Part shown: positions 49,690-57,304 of the stretch, piece after piece
Layout: every line of letters begins with the position of its first letter
Position numbering within the stretch: position 1 is the stretch's first letter
Source of the DNA: Gryllotalpicola protaetiae
GTDB taxonomy: Bacteria > Actinomycetota > Actinomycetes > Actinomycetales > Microbacteriaceae
DNA: 64,000 nt
Reading direction: 5' to 3'
NCBI RefSeq assembly: GCF_003627055.1
Contig: NZ_CP032624.1
Coordinates: 434,001 to 498,000 of the forward strand
The notes under the pieces: model-generated
Databases searched by the model: none
What the model was told of the DNA's origin: nothing
What the model saw: only the letters and a program-made list of their open reading frames with translations
Made by a program: the position numbers and the translations under genes

Positions 49690-51051
49690 CTACTGGGCGG
49701 AGGCCAGGTCTTGCGACAGCTCGGAGACGAAGCTGTCCGCGCCATCGCTGCTCGACGTCTTGTTGAACAGGATGTCGGACTCGGTGCGCTGAGCGAGCTG
49801 CGTCTCGTTCTCGGCGCCGGCGGGCTGGATCGGCGCGACGACGCCGACCTTCAGCACGTTCTCCAGGTAGGTCGCGCCCTGCGCGTTGTTCGGGTCGAGC
49901 AGCGGCTGCACGACCTTCAGCACCTTGTCGTTGAACTGCAGACCGCGGTCGGCCAGGATCAGCTTCGCGGCATCCGGGTCATTCAGCATGTAGTTGACGA
50001 GCAGAGCGGCCTGCGCCGGATGCTTCGACTGACCGGCGATCGCCCAGAACTGCGACGGCAGCACCGAGACACCGGAGTTCTTGGTGTCGGTCGGCGGGGC
50101 GATGAGCGCGACGTTCGCACCCTTGAGGCCCTGCGTGTAGGCGCTGATCTGGTTCGAGTAGCCGAACGTGATGGCCGCCTTGCCCGTACCGAACAGAGTG
50201 CGGTCCGGGGTGACGTTCCAGTTCTGCGCGATGACCGACGGGTCGGGCAGAGCGCCGTCCTTCACCATCGCCTTCTCCTGGTCGTACCACTTCTTGATGA
50301 CGCTGGACTTGACCGCGACCTTGCCGTCGGAGCCGTAGAGGCCGACGTTGTTCTCCTGCGCGGCATAGGTGCCGAGGATGTCCTGAACGCGCAGGTCGAG
50401 GCCGACGATGCCCTTGCTCTTCTCGGCCGCCGAGATCTTGGCCGCGTCCTTGTCGAGCTGGGCCCAGGTGATCGTGCCGGTCGGAACGTCCACCCCGGCA
50501 TCCGCCCAGATGTCCTTGTTGATCAGCATGCCGACCGCGTTGCCGCCAGTCGGAAGCGCGTACTGCACGCCGTTCACCGTGCCGTTCGCGAGCGAGAACT
50601 TGGGATAGTCCTTCTCATAGGGCAGGTACTTCGAGACCGTGCTCAGGTCGAGCAGGGCGCCCTGCGAGCCGTAGTCCTGCGGCTTCGAACCGCCGAGGGC
50701 GAACACGTCGGGGGCAGTGCCGGCGGCGAAGTCGGTGGCCAGGCGGTTGAACTCGTCATCGGGCGAGCCGACCGGCTGCGCCGTGACGGTGATGTTCGGG
50801 TACTTGGCCTCGAACGCGCTGAACACCTTGGTCATGATGGCGGTGCGGGAGTCGGCCCCCCACCACGTCACGTTCAGGGTGACCTTCTGCTTCGGGTCGT
50901 ACTTGGCCTGAGAGCTGCTGGAGCTGCCAGCATCGCTCGTGCTGTGGCTCTTGGTGCTCGCGCCGTTGCCGGAGCACCCGGTGAGCGCGAGGGAAACTGC
51001 GACGATGGTCGCCGCTGCGGCACCTGCGATGGTGCGGGATTTACGCGTCAT
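49690..51051 (-). CDS. sugar ABC transporter substrate-binding lipoprotein
   Basis: A ~453-residue receptor. From ATG 51051 (AGGAG Shine-Dalgarno) the signal peptide ends in lipobox ALTGCSG, followed by a Ser-rich linker. The mature domain is the family-1 (maltose/oligosaccharide) type: TLNVTWWGADSRTAIMTKVFSAFEAKYPNITVTAQPVG, RLATDFAAGTAPDVFALGG, and LPSQFWAIAGQSKHPAQAALLVNYMLNDPDAA near the end. It is first in a two-gene unit with the six-hairpin protein. Its permeases are transcribed from a separate operon (52290-54123) under the same operator type. Confidence 0.9.
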   Translation of the reverse strand: MTRKSRTIAGAAAATIVAVSLALTGCSGNGASTKSHSTSDAGSSSSSQAKYDPKQKVTLNVTWWGADSRTAIMTKVFSAFEAKYPNITVTAQPVGSPDDEFNRLATDFAAGTAPDVFALGGSKPQDYGSQGALLDLSTVSKYLPYEKDYPKFSLANGTVNGVQYALPTGGNAVGMLINKDIWADAGVDVPTGTITWAQLDKDAAKISAAEKSKGIVGLDLRVQDILGTYAAQENNVGLYGSDGKVAVKSSVIKKWYDQEKAMVKDGALPDPSVIAQNWNVTPDRTLFGTGKAAITFGYSNQISAYTQGLKGANVALIAPPTDTKNSGVSVLPSQFWAIAGQSKHPAQAALLVNYMLNDPDAAKLILADRGLQFNDKVLKVVQPLLDPNNAQGATYLENVLKVGVVAPIQPAGAENETQLAQRTESDILFNKTSSSDGADSFVSELSQDLASAQ

Positions 51052-51077
51052 TGCGCCTCTCCTTGGTGACTGCGGCC

Positions 51078-51124
51078 GAGAAACCGCTTTCACGAACGGT
51101 AGCGGCGAGCTAAAACGTTGTCAA
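51078..51124 (-). promoter_or_regulatory. promoter plus LacI operator copy 2 for the binding-protein operon
   Basis: On the minus strand TTGACA (51124-51119) and TACCGT (51101-51096) are 17 bases apart. The operator GAGAAACCGCTTTCACGA (51078-51095, plus-strand reading) begins directly after the -10. The start codon is 27 bases further on. The layout is classic repressor-over-start-site. Confidence 0.78.
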
Positions 51125-51166
51125 TGTGACAGTGACAACAATTTGGCATACCACGCTCGACGCGAT

Positions 51167-52171
51167 TCAGGCGGCGACCGGCGCCGTCGAGTCGCGCACC
51201 TCGAGGCGGGGCTGGAACATCAGATCGAAGCCACGGCTCGCGTCGCTGATGACCGAATTGAGGCGCAGCCAGGCCTCTGCGCCGAGCTCCTCGTGCGGCA
51301 CAGAAGCGGTGGTCAGCGTCGGCGTGAAGAAGCGCGCGAAGCGGATGTCGTCGAAGCCGGTCACCGAGATGTCCCCAGGCACGCTGACGCCGAGCTCGGC
51401 GAGCCCGTTGATCAGCCCGACTGCGACCAGGTCGTTGAAGGCGAGCGCCGCGCTCGCGCCCGTGCCGCGCACGGCGTCCGCCATGGCGAAGCCGTCCTCG
51501 AAGGCCGCTCCCCCGCGGATCCGGTCGAGCACCACGTCGGGGTGGGCGCGCCGGAACTCGTCGAGCCCGCGCACGCGATACGAGTTCGACGCGCTCTCCT
51601 CCGGCCCCTCGACGAAGACGAGGTGCCGGTGGCCCAGCTCGTACAGGTGCGTGGCCAGGGTCTGGATGCCGGCCTGGTAGTCGATCGACAGCGACGGGGC
51701 GCTCACGGCGCGCGACGTGCGGTTGATCAGCACGAGCGGCTGCAGGGTTGCGGCGAGCTTCACGAGCTCGGTCTCCGGCATACGCGGCGCGCACAGCACC
51801 ACCGCGTCACAACGGCTGCGGATCTCGGTCGCGAGCAGGGCCTCCTCCGACGACGACTCGTCGGAATCCGCGATCAACGCGCGATACCCGTCGCGCGAGG
51901 CCGCCTTGCTGAACCCCGACAGGATCTCCTGGAAGGTCGGGTTCGCGAGGTCTGGGACCAGGAATCCCACAGCCTTCGTACGGCCGAGCGCCAGCGAGCG
52001 CGCGAGATGGCTGGGCGAGTACGACAGCTCCCGAGCGGATGCCCGCACCCGATCCGCCACCGCCGGTTCGCCGACGAAGCGGCCGTTCATCACGCGCGAG
52101 ACGGTCGCAGGCGACACCCCCGCGTGCTTCGCCACCTCGGCGATCGTCGTCGTGCCTGTGCGAGAAACCAT
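51167..52171 (-). CDS. LacI-family regulator of the glycan import/uronate regulon
   Basis: A ~334-residue repressor. ATG 52171 gives MVSRTGTTTIAEVAKHAGVSPATVSRVMNGRFVGEPAVADRV (helix-turn-helix); upstream in-frame codons to 52465 overlap the divergent permease gene and look non-coding. The hinge is HLARSLALGRTKAVGFLVPDL, and the effector domain (about 65-325) includes AALAFNDLVAVGLINGLAELGVSVPGDISVTGFDDIRFARFFTPTLTTASVP. It sits between the binding-protein operon and the permease operon, each with the same operator, so it is the obvious cognate regulator. A palindrome AAACCATGGTTT overlaps its own start codon. Confidence 0.9.
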   Translation of the reverse strand: MVSRTGTTTIAEVAKHAGVSPATVSRVMNGRFVGEPAVADRVRASARELSYSPSHLARSLALGRTKAVGFLVPDLANPTFQEILSGFSKAASRDGYRALIADSDESSSEEALLATEIRSRCDAVVLCAPRMPETELVKLAATLQPLVLINRTSRAVSAPSLSIDYQAGIQTLATHLYELGHRHLVFVEGPEESASNSYRVRGLDEFRRAHPDVVLDRIRGGAAFEDGFAMADAVRGTGASAALAFNDLVAVGLINGLAELGVSVPGDISVTGFDDIRFARFFTPTLTTASVPHEELGAEAWLRLNSVISDASRGFDLMFQPRLEVRDSTAPVAA

Positions 52172-52174
52172 GGT

Positions 52175-52230
52175 TTGACATTCGCACGACTCGTCGTGAC
52201 AATCAATCGAATGTGAGAAACCGCTTTCTC
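52175..52230 (+). promoter_or_regulatory. promoter plus LacI operator copy 3 for the permease/uronate operon
   Basis: TTGACA (52175-52180) and GACAAT (52198-52203) are 17 bases apart. GAGAAACCGCTTTCTC (52215-52230), with perfect GAGAAA/TTTCTC arms around CCGC, begins 12 bases after the -10. This is the most symmetric of the three copies and probably the strongest site. It also lies upstream of the divergent LacI gene, giving autoregulation. Confidence 0.78.
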
Positions 52231-52289
52231 GACTGTCGAATGCAGACAGTGGGAAACGGAATGAGCCCGAGCGAGACGAGGAGGTCTCC

Positions 52290-53234
52290 GTGAGCAGTCT
52301 TGGTGAGCTGCGCACCCTGGCGCTGAATGCGCGCAAGGGGGGCGTCAAGCTCAAGAACCGCTTCCCCGACAACAAAGCGGGGTATGCCTTCATCGCCCCG
52401 TGGCTGGTCGGCATCCTGGTCTTCACGATCGGCCCGATGCTGTACTCCCTGTACCTGGCCTTCACGAACTACAACCTGTTGCAGCCGCCGCACTGGGCGG
52501 GCACCGCGAACTTCGTGCAGATGTTCCACGACCCGCGCCTGTGGAACTCGCTGAAGGTGACGCTGATCTATGTCGGCATCGGTGTGCCGCTGCAGCTGGC
52601 ACTCGCGCTCGCCCTCGCGATCCTGCTCGACCGTGGCATGCGGGGCCTCGGTTTCTACCGCTCGGTGTTCTACCTGCCGAGCCTGCTCGGCGGCTCGGTC
52701 GCCGTCGCGATCCTGTGGACGCAGGTGTTCGGCAAGAACGGCCTGCTCAACTCGTTCCTCGCGATCTTCGGCATCCACAACGCGCCCGGCTGGGTCTCCG
52801 ACCCCAACTTCGCGCTCGGCACCCTGATCGTGCTGCACATCTGGACCTTCGGCTCACCGATGGTCATCTTCCTCGCGGGCCTGCGCCAGGTTCCCGACAT
52901 GTACTACGAGGCCGCGCAGATGGACGGCGCGGGCGCGGCCAGGCGGTTCTTCTCGATCACGTTCCCGCTGCTCACGCCGATCATCTTCTTCAACCTCGTT
53001 CTGCAGGTGATCTTCGCGTTCCAGTCCTTCACGCAGGCCTACATCGTCTCGGGCGGCACCGGCGGCCCCTCCGACTCGACGATGTTCTTCACGCTGTACC
53101 TCTACCAGCAGGCCTTCACGCAGCTGCACATGGGCTACGCCTCGGCGATGGCCTGGTTCCTGCTGCTCATCATCGGCGGCCTCACCGCCCTCAACTTCTG
53201 GCTCTCGCGATTCTGGGTGTTCTATGACGACTGA
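52290..53234 (+). CDS. sugar ABC transporter permease (MalF/UgpA-like)
   Basis: A 314-residue inner-membrane permease. A basic N-terminus (ARKGGVKLKNRFPDNKAG) leads to six helices beginning YAFIAPWLVGILVFTIGPMLYSLYLAF. The EAA loop is YYEAAQMDGAGAARRFFSITFPLLTPIIFF, contacting a shared ATPase. No ATPase gene is in the operon, as is common in actinobacteria, where MsiK-type ATPases encoded elsewhere serve many importers. GTG 52290 has a GAGGAGGT Shine-Dalgarno. It heterodimerises with the next permease. Confidence 0.9.
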   Translation: MSSLGELRTLALNARKGGVKLKNRFPDNKAGYAFIAPWLVGILVFTIGPMLYSLYLAFTNYNLLQPPHWAGTANFVQMFHDPRLWNSLKVTLIYVGIGVPLQLALALALAILLDRGMRGLGFYRSVFYLPSLLGGSVAVAILWTQVFGKNGLLNSFLAIFGIHNAPGWVSDPNFALGTLIVLHIWTFGSPMVIFLAGLRQVPDMYYEAAQMDGAGAARRFFSITFPLLTPIIFFNLVLQVIFAFQSFTQAYIVSGGTGGPSDSTMFFTLYLYQQAFTQLHMGYASAMAWFLLLIIGGLTALNFWLSRFWVFYDD

Positions 53235-54123
53235 AAGACTGTCCGTGACGACGCTCGCCATCGGCTCAGACGGGTGGCGCCGGGCGCACAAGAGGCGCCG
53301 GATCACGGCATCCGTTCTCAAGCATGTCGGGCTGATCGCCCTGTCCATCGTGATGATCTACCCGCTCATCTGGCTGGTCGTGTCGTCGTTCAAGCCGAAC
53401 GGCGAGATCTTCACCGACTTGAGCATCTTCACGAGCACGCACACGCTCGACAACTACGTGAAGGGCTGGACCTCGCAGGGTCTCGGGTTCCAGGTGTTCC
53501 TCGGCAACTCGTCGATCCTCGTGCTCGGCGCGATCATCGGGAACCTGATCTCGTGCTCCATGGCCGCCTACGCGTTCGCGCGCCTCAGGTTCCGGCTACG
53601 GTCGCTGTTCTTCGCGGTGATGCTGTGCACGATCATGCTGCCGATCCACGTGGTGCTCGTACCGCAGTTCATCATCTTCAAGAACCTCGGCTGGCTCGGC
53701 ACCTTCCTGCCGCTGATCGTGCCGAAGTTCCTCGCGACCGACGCGTTCTTCATCTTCCTGATGGTGCAGTTCATCCGCGCGCTGCCTCAGGAGCTGTTCG
53801 AGGCCGCCATCATCGACGGAGCGGGGCAGGTGCGCACCTTCCTCCAGGTGACGATCCCGCTGATGGTCCCTGCGCTCGCGACGACCGCGATCTTCACCTT
53901 CATCTGGACGTGGAGCGACTTCTTCGGCCCCCTCATCTATCTGAGAGAGACACCGAAATTCCCGGTGTCGGTCGCGCTGAAGGGGTTCGTCGACGCGCAG
54001 TCGACCTCCGACTACGGCGGGATGTTCGCCATGTCGGTGGTCTCGCTGCTGCCGCTGTTCATCGTCTTCGCGCTCGGCCAGCGCTACCTGCTGCGCGGAA
54101 TCGCGACCACCGGAATCAAGTAA
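53224..54123 (+). CDS. sugar ABC transporter permease (MalG/UgpE-like)
   Basis: A 299-residue permease overlapping its partner by 11 bases (ATG 53224). A basic cytoplasmic start (WRRAHKRRRITASVLKHVG) is followed by six helices. The EAA loop is ELFEAAIIDGAGQVRTFLQVTIPLMVPALA. The C-terminal LFIVFALGQRYLLRGIATTGIK is the usual carbohydrate-uptake-1 ending. It imports the ligand of the binding protein at 49.7-51.1 kb, inferred from the shared operator. Confidence 0.9.
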   Translation: MTTERLSVTTLAIGSDGWRRAHKRRRITASVLKHVGLIALSIVMIYPLIWLVVSSFKPNGEIFTDLSIFTSTHTLDNYVKGWTSQGLGFQVFLGNSSILVLGAIIGNLISCSMAAYAFARLRFRLRSLFFAVMLCTIMLPIHVVLVPQFIIFKNLGWLGTFLPLIVPKFLATDAFFIFLMVQFIRALPQELFEAAIIDGAGQVRTFLQVTIPLMVPALATTAIFTFIWTWSDFFGPLIYLRETPKFPVSVALKGFVDAQSTSDYGGMFAMSVVSLLPLFIVFALGQRYLLRGIATTGIK

Positions 54124-54132
54124 AGGAACTGC

Positions 54133-55473
54133 ATGTCTTCCCGCATCCGCTATCTGCTCGTGGGCACGGGCTCCAGGGCCCAGATGTACCTCGACGCGAT
54201 CGCCGGCCCGCATGCCGACGTCGCCGAGCTGGTCGCGTGGACCGATACCAACCAGGGGCGCCTCGACCACTATGAGGCGCGGCTCGCGGCCGCCGGCGTG
54301 CCCGCCCCGGCGCGCTTCGAGCCGGACAGGCTCGCCGACACCGTGCGCGAGCTTCGGATCGACCGCGTGATCGTCACCTCCCCCGACTTCACGCACGCGC
54401 ACTATGTCGCGACGGCGCTCGGCGCTGGGGCTGACGCGATCACCGAGAAGCCGCTCACGACGAGCGTCGAGGGCGTGCGCGAGATCGCCGGAGCCGTGCG
54501 CGGGACCGGCCGCGACGTGACGATCACGTTCAACTACCGCTACTCGCCGCGCAACACCGCGCTCAAAGAGGTCATCGCCTCAGGCGAGATCGGCGAGGTC
54601 ACCTCCGTCCACTTCGAGTGGGTGCTCGACACGGCGCACGGCGCGGACTACTTCCGCCGCTGGCACCGCCAGAAGGAGAACTCGGGCGGCCTCCTGATCC
54701 ACAAGGCGAGTCACCATTTCGACCTGGTCAACTGGTGGCTTGCGGATGCCCCGACCAGAGTCTTCGCGAGCGGGGGCCTGCGCTTCTACGGCGCCGACAA
54801 CGCGGCGCGCCGCGGGCTCGGCGAGCGTGCGCCACGCGGCTCGATCGACTCGCCCCTGCGTGACGCGTTCAGCCTCGACCTGCGCGAGGACCCGCAGCTG
54901 CGCGCCCTGTACTTCGACCAGGAGTCCTTCGACGGCTACCTGCGCGACCGCGACGTGTTCGATCCGGGCATCACGATCGAGGACAACCTGTCGCTCGTCG
55001 TCGACTACGCCCGCGGCGCGTCGATGTCGTACTCGCTGAACGCGCACTCGCCGTGGGAGGGATACAACGTGGCCGTCAACGGCACGAAGGGGCGCGCGGA
55101 GCTCACGGTGATCGAGCGCGGCGCGGTGGTCGTCGACGAATCGGGGAAGCACGTCGTCGACCCGAGCGCGCACCCCGAGGCGGTCGTGCGCGGGGGCGCG
55201 CGGCCGGTCGGCGACCGACTCGTGGTGCAGAAGCACTTCGAGCTGGCGCGCGAGGTGCCGATTCCAGAGGGCGAGGGCGGCCACGGCGGCGGCGACGCCC
55301 GCCTGCTGCGCGAGGTGTTCGTCGGCGTGGGCGCCGACCCGCTCGGGCACGCGGCCGACTGGCGCGACGGCGTGCGTGCCGTCTCAGTCGGGCTCGCCGG
55401 GAACCGCTCGCTCGAGAGCGGCCAGGCCGTGACCGTCGAGGAGCTCGGGCTGGGATCCGGGGACGAGCGATGA
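54133..55473 (+). CDS. Gfo/Idh/MocA-family oxidoreductase
   Basis: A 446-residue NAD(P)-dependent sugar oxidoreductase. The N-terminal Rossmann fold is RYLLVGTGSRAQMYLDAIAG, and VIVTSPDFTHAHYVATALGAGADAITEKPLTTSVEGV holds the conserved EKP lysine. The C-terminal half shows ITFNYRYSPRN and GGLLIHKASHHFDLVNWWLAD, whose His is the usual acid/base. Substrate is not fixed by family; with a uronate-type pathway downstream it could act on a sugar acid or on a modified (for example 4-O-methyl or deoxy) uronosyl unit. The stop overlaps the next start as ATGA. Confidence 0.86.
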   Translation: MSSRIRYLLVGTGSRAQMYLDAIAGPHADVAELVAWTDTNQGRLDHYEARLAAAGVPAPARFEPDRLADTVRELRIDRVIVTSPDFTHAHYVATALGAGADAITEKPLTTSVEGVREIAGAVRGTGRDVTITFNYRYSPRNTALKEVIASGEIGEVTSVHFEWVLDTAHGADYFRRWHRQKENSGGLLIHKASHHFDLVNWWLADAPTRVFASGGLRFYGADNAARRGLGERAPRGSIDSPLRDAFSLDLREDPQLRALYFDQESFDGYLRDRDVFDPGITIEDNLSLVVDYARGASMSYSLNAHSPWEGYNVAVNGTKGRAELTVIERGAVVVDESGKHVVDPSAHPEAVVRGGARPVGDRLVVQKHFELAREVPIPEGEGGHGGGDARLLREVFVGVGADPLGHAADWRDGVRAVSVGLAGNRSLESGQAVTVEELGLGSGDER

Positions 55474-56399
55474 GCACGATTCTCGTCACCGGCGGCGCAG
55501 GCCGGCTCGGCCGCAGCGTCGTCACTGTGCTCGCCCACGCCGGGCACGACGTCGTCTCGGTCGACCGGGTCGAGGTCCCGGGCCTGCCCGCGACCCAGAT
55601 CGTCAGGGAGCTCGGCGACGCCGCGTCCTTCCGCGAGGTCTTCGAGGCGCATCAGCCGGACGCCGTCGTCCATCTGGCGGCGATCGCCGTGCCGTTCAGC
55701 GCCCCCGACGAGGTGATCTATCGCACCAACACCACGCTCGCATTCGGGGTCGTCGAGGCGGCGAAGCAGACGGGTGTCGGCACGGTGCTCATCGCGAGCA
55801 GTCCGACGGTCATCGGCTACAACGCGCCGGACGGTTGGCAGCCGACCTTCCTGCCGCTCGACGAGGACCACCCGCTCGCGCCGTGGAACGCGTACTCTCG
55901 GGCGAAGGTCAAGATCGAGGAGTTCGTGGAGGAAGAGGTGCGCGCGGGCACTCCCCTGCGGCTCGGAGTCTTCCGCCCCTGCTATGTGATCGCGCCGGAG
56001 GAGTGGTTCGGGGCACCGACCCAGCAGGGCCACACCATCGAGGAGCGCCTCGACGACCCGGCCCTGTCGGCGGTGTCCCTGTTCAACTACGTCGACGCGC
56101 GCGACGCGGGCGACTTCGTGCTCGCGTGGCTCGCGCAGCCGCACGCCGCGCCGAACGGCAGCGTGTTCTTCGTCGGCGCAGGCGATTCCCTCGTGCGCGA
56201 GCCCGTTCCCGGCGCCCTCGCGCGGTTCGTGCCAGAGACTGCGGCGCTCGCCGATGCTCTCGGCGACACCGACCCCGTCTTCTCGAGCGCGCGCGCCGAG
56301 CGGCTGCTCGGCTGGAGTCCGCGGCGCTCATGGCGCACGGAGTTCGCAGCGGAGTCGGACGAGTCGGAAGAGGCGCGGGAATCGGAGGCCACCGCATGA
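55470..56399 (+). CDS. extended SDR, probable uronate dehydrogenase-like/epimerase
   Basis: A 309-residue NAD-binding protein. ILVTGGAGRLGRSVVTVLAHAGHDVVSVDRV (GxxGxxG) starts the fold; VVHLAAIAVPFSAPDEVIYRTN follows; the catalytic set is Ser110/111 (LIASSPTVIG), Tyr142 and Lys146 (NAYSRAKVKIEE). Extended SDRs of this type include UDP-sugar epimerases and NAD-dependent uronate dehydrogenases. Placement directly before a KdgD-like dehydratase and an enolase-superfamily dehydratase favours oxidation of a hexuronate to an aldaro-lactone, but this is context inference. ATGA overlaps occur at both ends. Confidence 0.8.
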   Translation: MSTILVTGGAGRLGRSVVTVLAHAGHDVVSVDRVEVPGLPATQIVRELGDAASFREVFEAHQPDAVVHLAAIAVPFSAPDEVIYRTNTTLAFGVVEAAKQTGVGTVLIASSPTVIGYNAPDGWQPTFLPLDEDHPLAPWNAYSRAKVKIEEFVEEEVRAGTPLRLGVFRPCYVIAPEEWFGAPTQQGHTIEERLDDPALSAVSLFNYVDARDAGDFVLAWLAQPHAAPNGSVFFVGAGDSLVREPVPGALARFVPETAALADALGDTDPVFSSARAERLLGWSPRRSWRTEFAAESDESEEARESEATA

Positions 56400-57304
56400 C
56401 AGGGTTCGCGTTCGCCGACGGGCCGCTGTTCTTCCCCGTCACGCCGTTCGACGAGGCAGACCGCGTCGACGCCGAGCTGCTCGCGCAGCACGTCGCGAGC
56501 GGTGTCGAGGCGGGCACCGCCGGCGTGTTCGCGGCCTGCGGCACGGGCGAATACCACGCGCTGTCCGCCGAGGAGTCCGCCCTCGTCGTGCGCGAATCGG
56601 TGGCCGCCGTCGCCGGGCGGGTGCCGGTGCTCGCGGGCGCGGGCGGGCCGTTGGGGCACGCGCGCCAGGTCGCGCGTGCCGCGGCGGATGCCGGCGCCGA
56701 CGGCCTGCTCGTGATGCCGCCGTACCTCGTCGGCGCCCCGCAGGCGGGGCTGCTCGCCTACGTCGATGCGATCACGCAGGCATCCGCTCTGCCTGTCATC
56801 GTGTACCACCGCGCCAACGCGCAGCTCACGGAATCGACCGTCGCGGCGCTCGTCGAGCGCGACCACGTCGCAGGCATCAAGGACGGCGTCGGCGACGTCG
56901 CGCTCATGCAGCGCTTCGTGCTCGCCGCGCGGCGAGCTGGGCGCGAGCTGCAGTTCTTCAACGGGCTGCTCACGGCTGAGCTCAGCCAGGCGGCGTACCG
57001 CGCGATTGGGGTGCCGCTGTACTCGTCAGCCGTGTTCGCGATGGCCCCCGACCTCGCCACCGCCTGGTTCGAGGCCTACCGCGACGGCGACGACGCCCGT
57101 CAGCAGGAGCTGCTCGACGGCTTCTACGTGCCGCTCGTGCGGCTGCGCGACGAGACGCCTGGCTTCGCGGTCTCGCTCGTCAAGGCGGGCGTTCGGCTCG
57201 CCGGGCTGCCGGTCGGGTCGGTGCGCGCCCCGCTCACCGACCCGACTCCGGAGCAGACCGGGCGCCTCGCCGCGATCATCGCCCAGGGCAGAGCGCTGCT
57301 GTGA
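56396..57304 (+). CDS. DapA-family dehydratase, 5-dehydro-4-deoxyglucarate dehydratase-like
   Basis: A 302-residue class I aldolase-fold enzyme. FFPVTPFDEADRVDAELLAQHV begins the barrel; GVFAACGTGEYHALSAEE replaces the usual GTTGE loop in the manner of KdgD; Tyr137 (VIVYHRAN) and the Schiff-base Lys162 (VAGIKDGVGD) are the catalytic pair. KdgD converts 5-keto-4-deoxyglucarate to 2-oxoglutarate semialdehyde with loss of CO2 and water. The following semialdehyde dehydrogenase is not in the window. It is coupled by ATGA/GTGA overlaps to the flanking genes. Confidence 0.86.
   Translation: MTGFAFADGPLFFPVTPFDEADRVDAELLAQHVASGVEAGTAGVFAACGTGEYHALSAEESALVVRESVAAVAGRVPVLAGAGGPLGHARQVARAAADAGADGLLVMPPYLVGAPQAGLLAYVDAITQASALPVIVYHRANAQLTESTVAALVERDHVAGIKDGVGDVALMQRFVLAARRAGRELQFFNGLLTAELSQAAYRAIGVPLYSSAVFAMAPDLATAWFEAYRDGDDARQQELLDGFYVPLVRLRDETPGFAVSLVKAGVRLAGLPVGSVRAPLTDPTPEQTGRLAAIIAQGRALL

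Noticed and set aside
47587-51069. A very long open frame (over 1000 codons) antisense to the glycosidase and binding-protein genes.
   Set aside because: It is Arg/Gly/Val-rich, has no recognisable domain, and mirrors two genes with clear motifs; a GC-bias artefact. Similar long antisense frames at 20902-23349, 24139-26499 and 45149-47503 were dropped for the same reason.
51119-51144. TTGTCA...TGACAA inverted repeat considered as another operator.
   Set aside because: It contains the -35 TTGACA of the binding-protein promoter and matches no other site in the window; kept only as promoter evidence.
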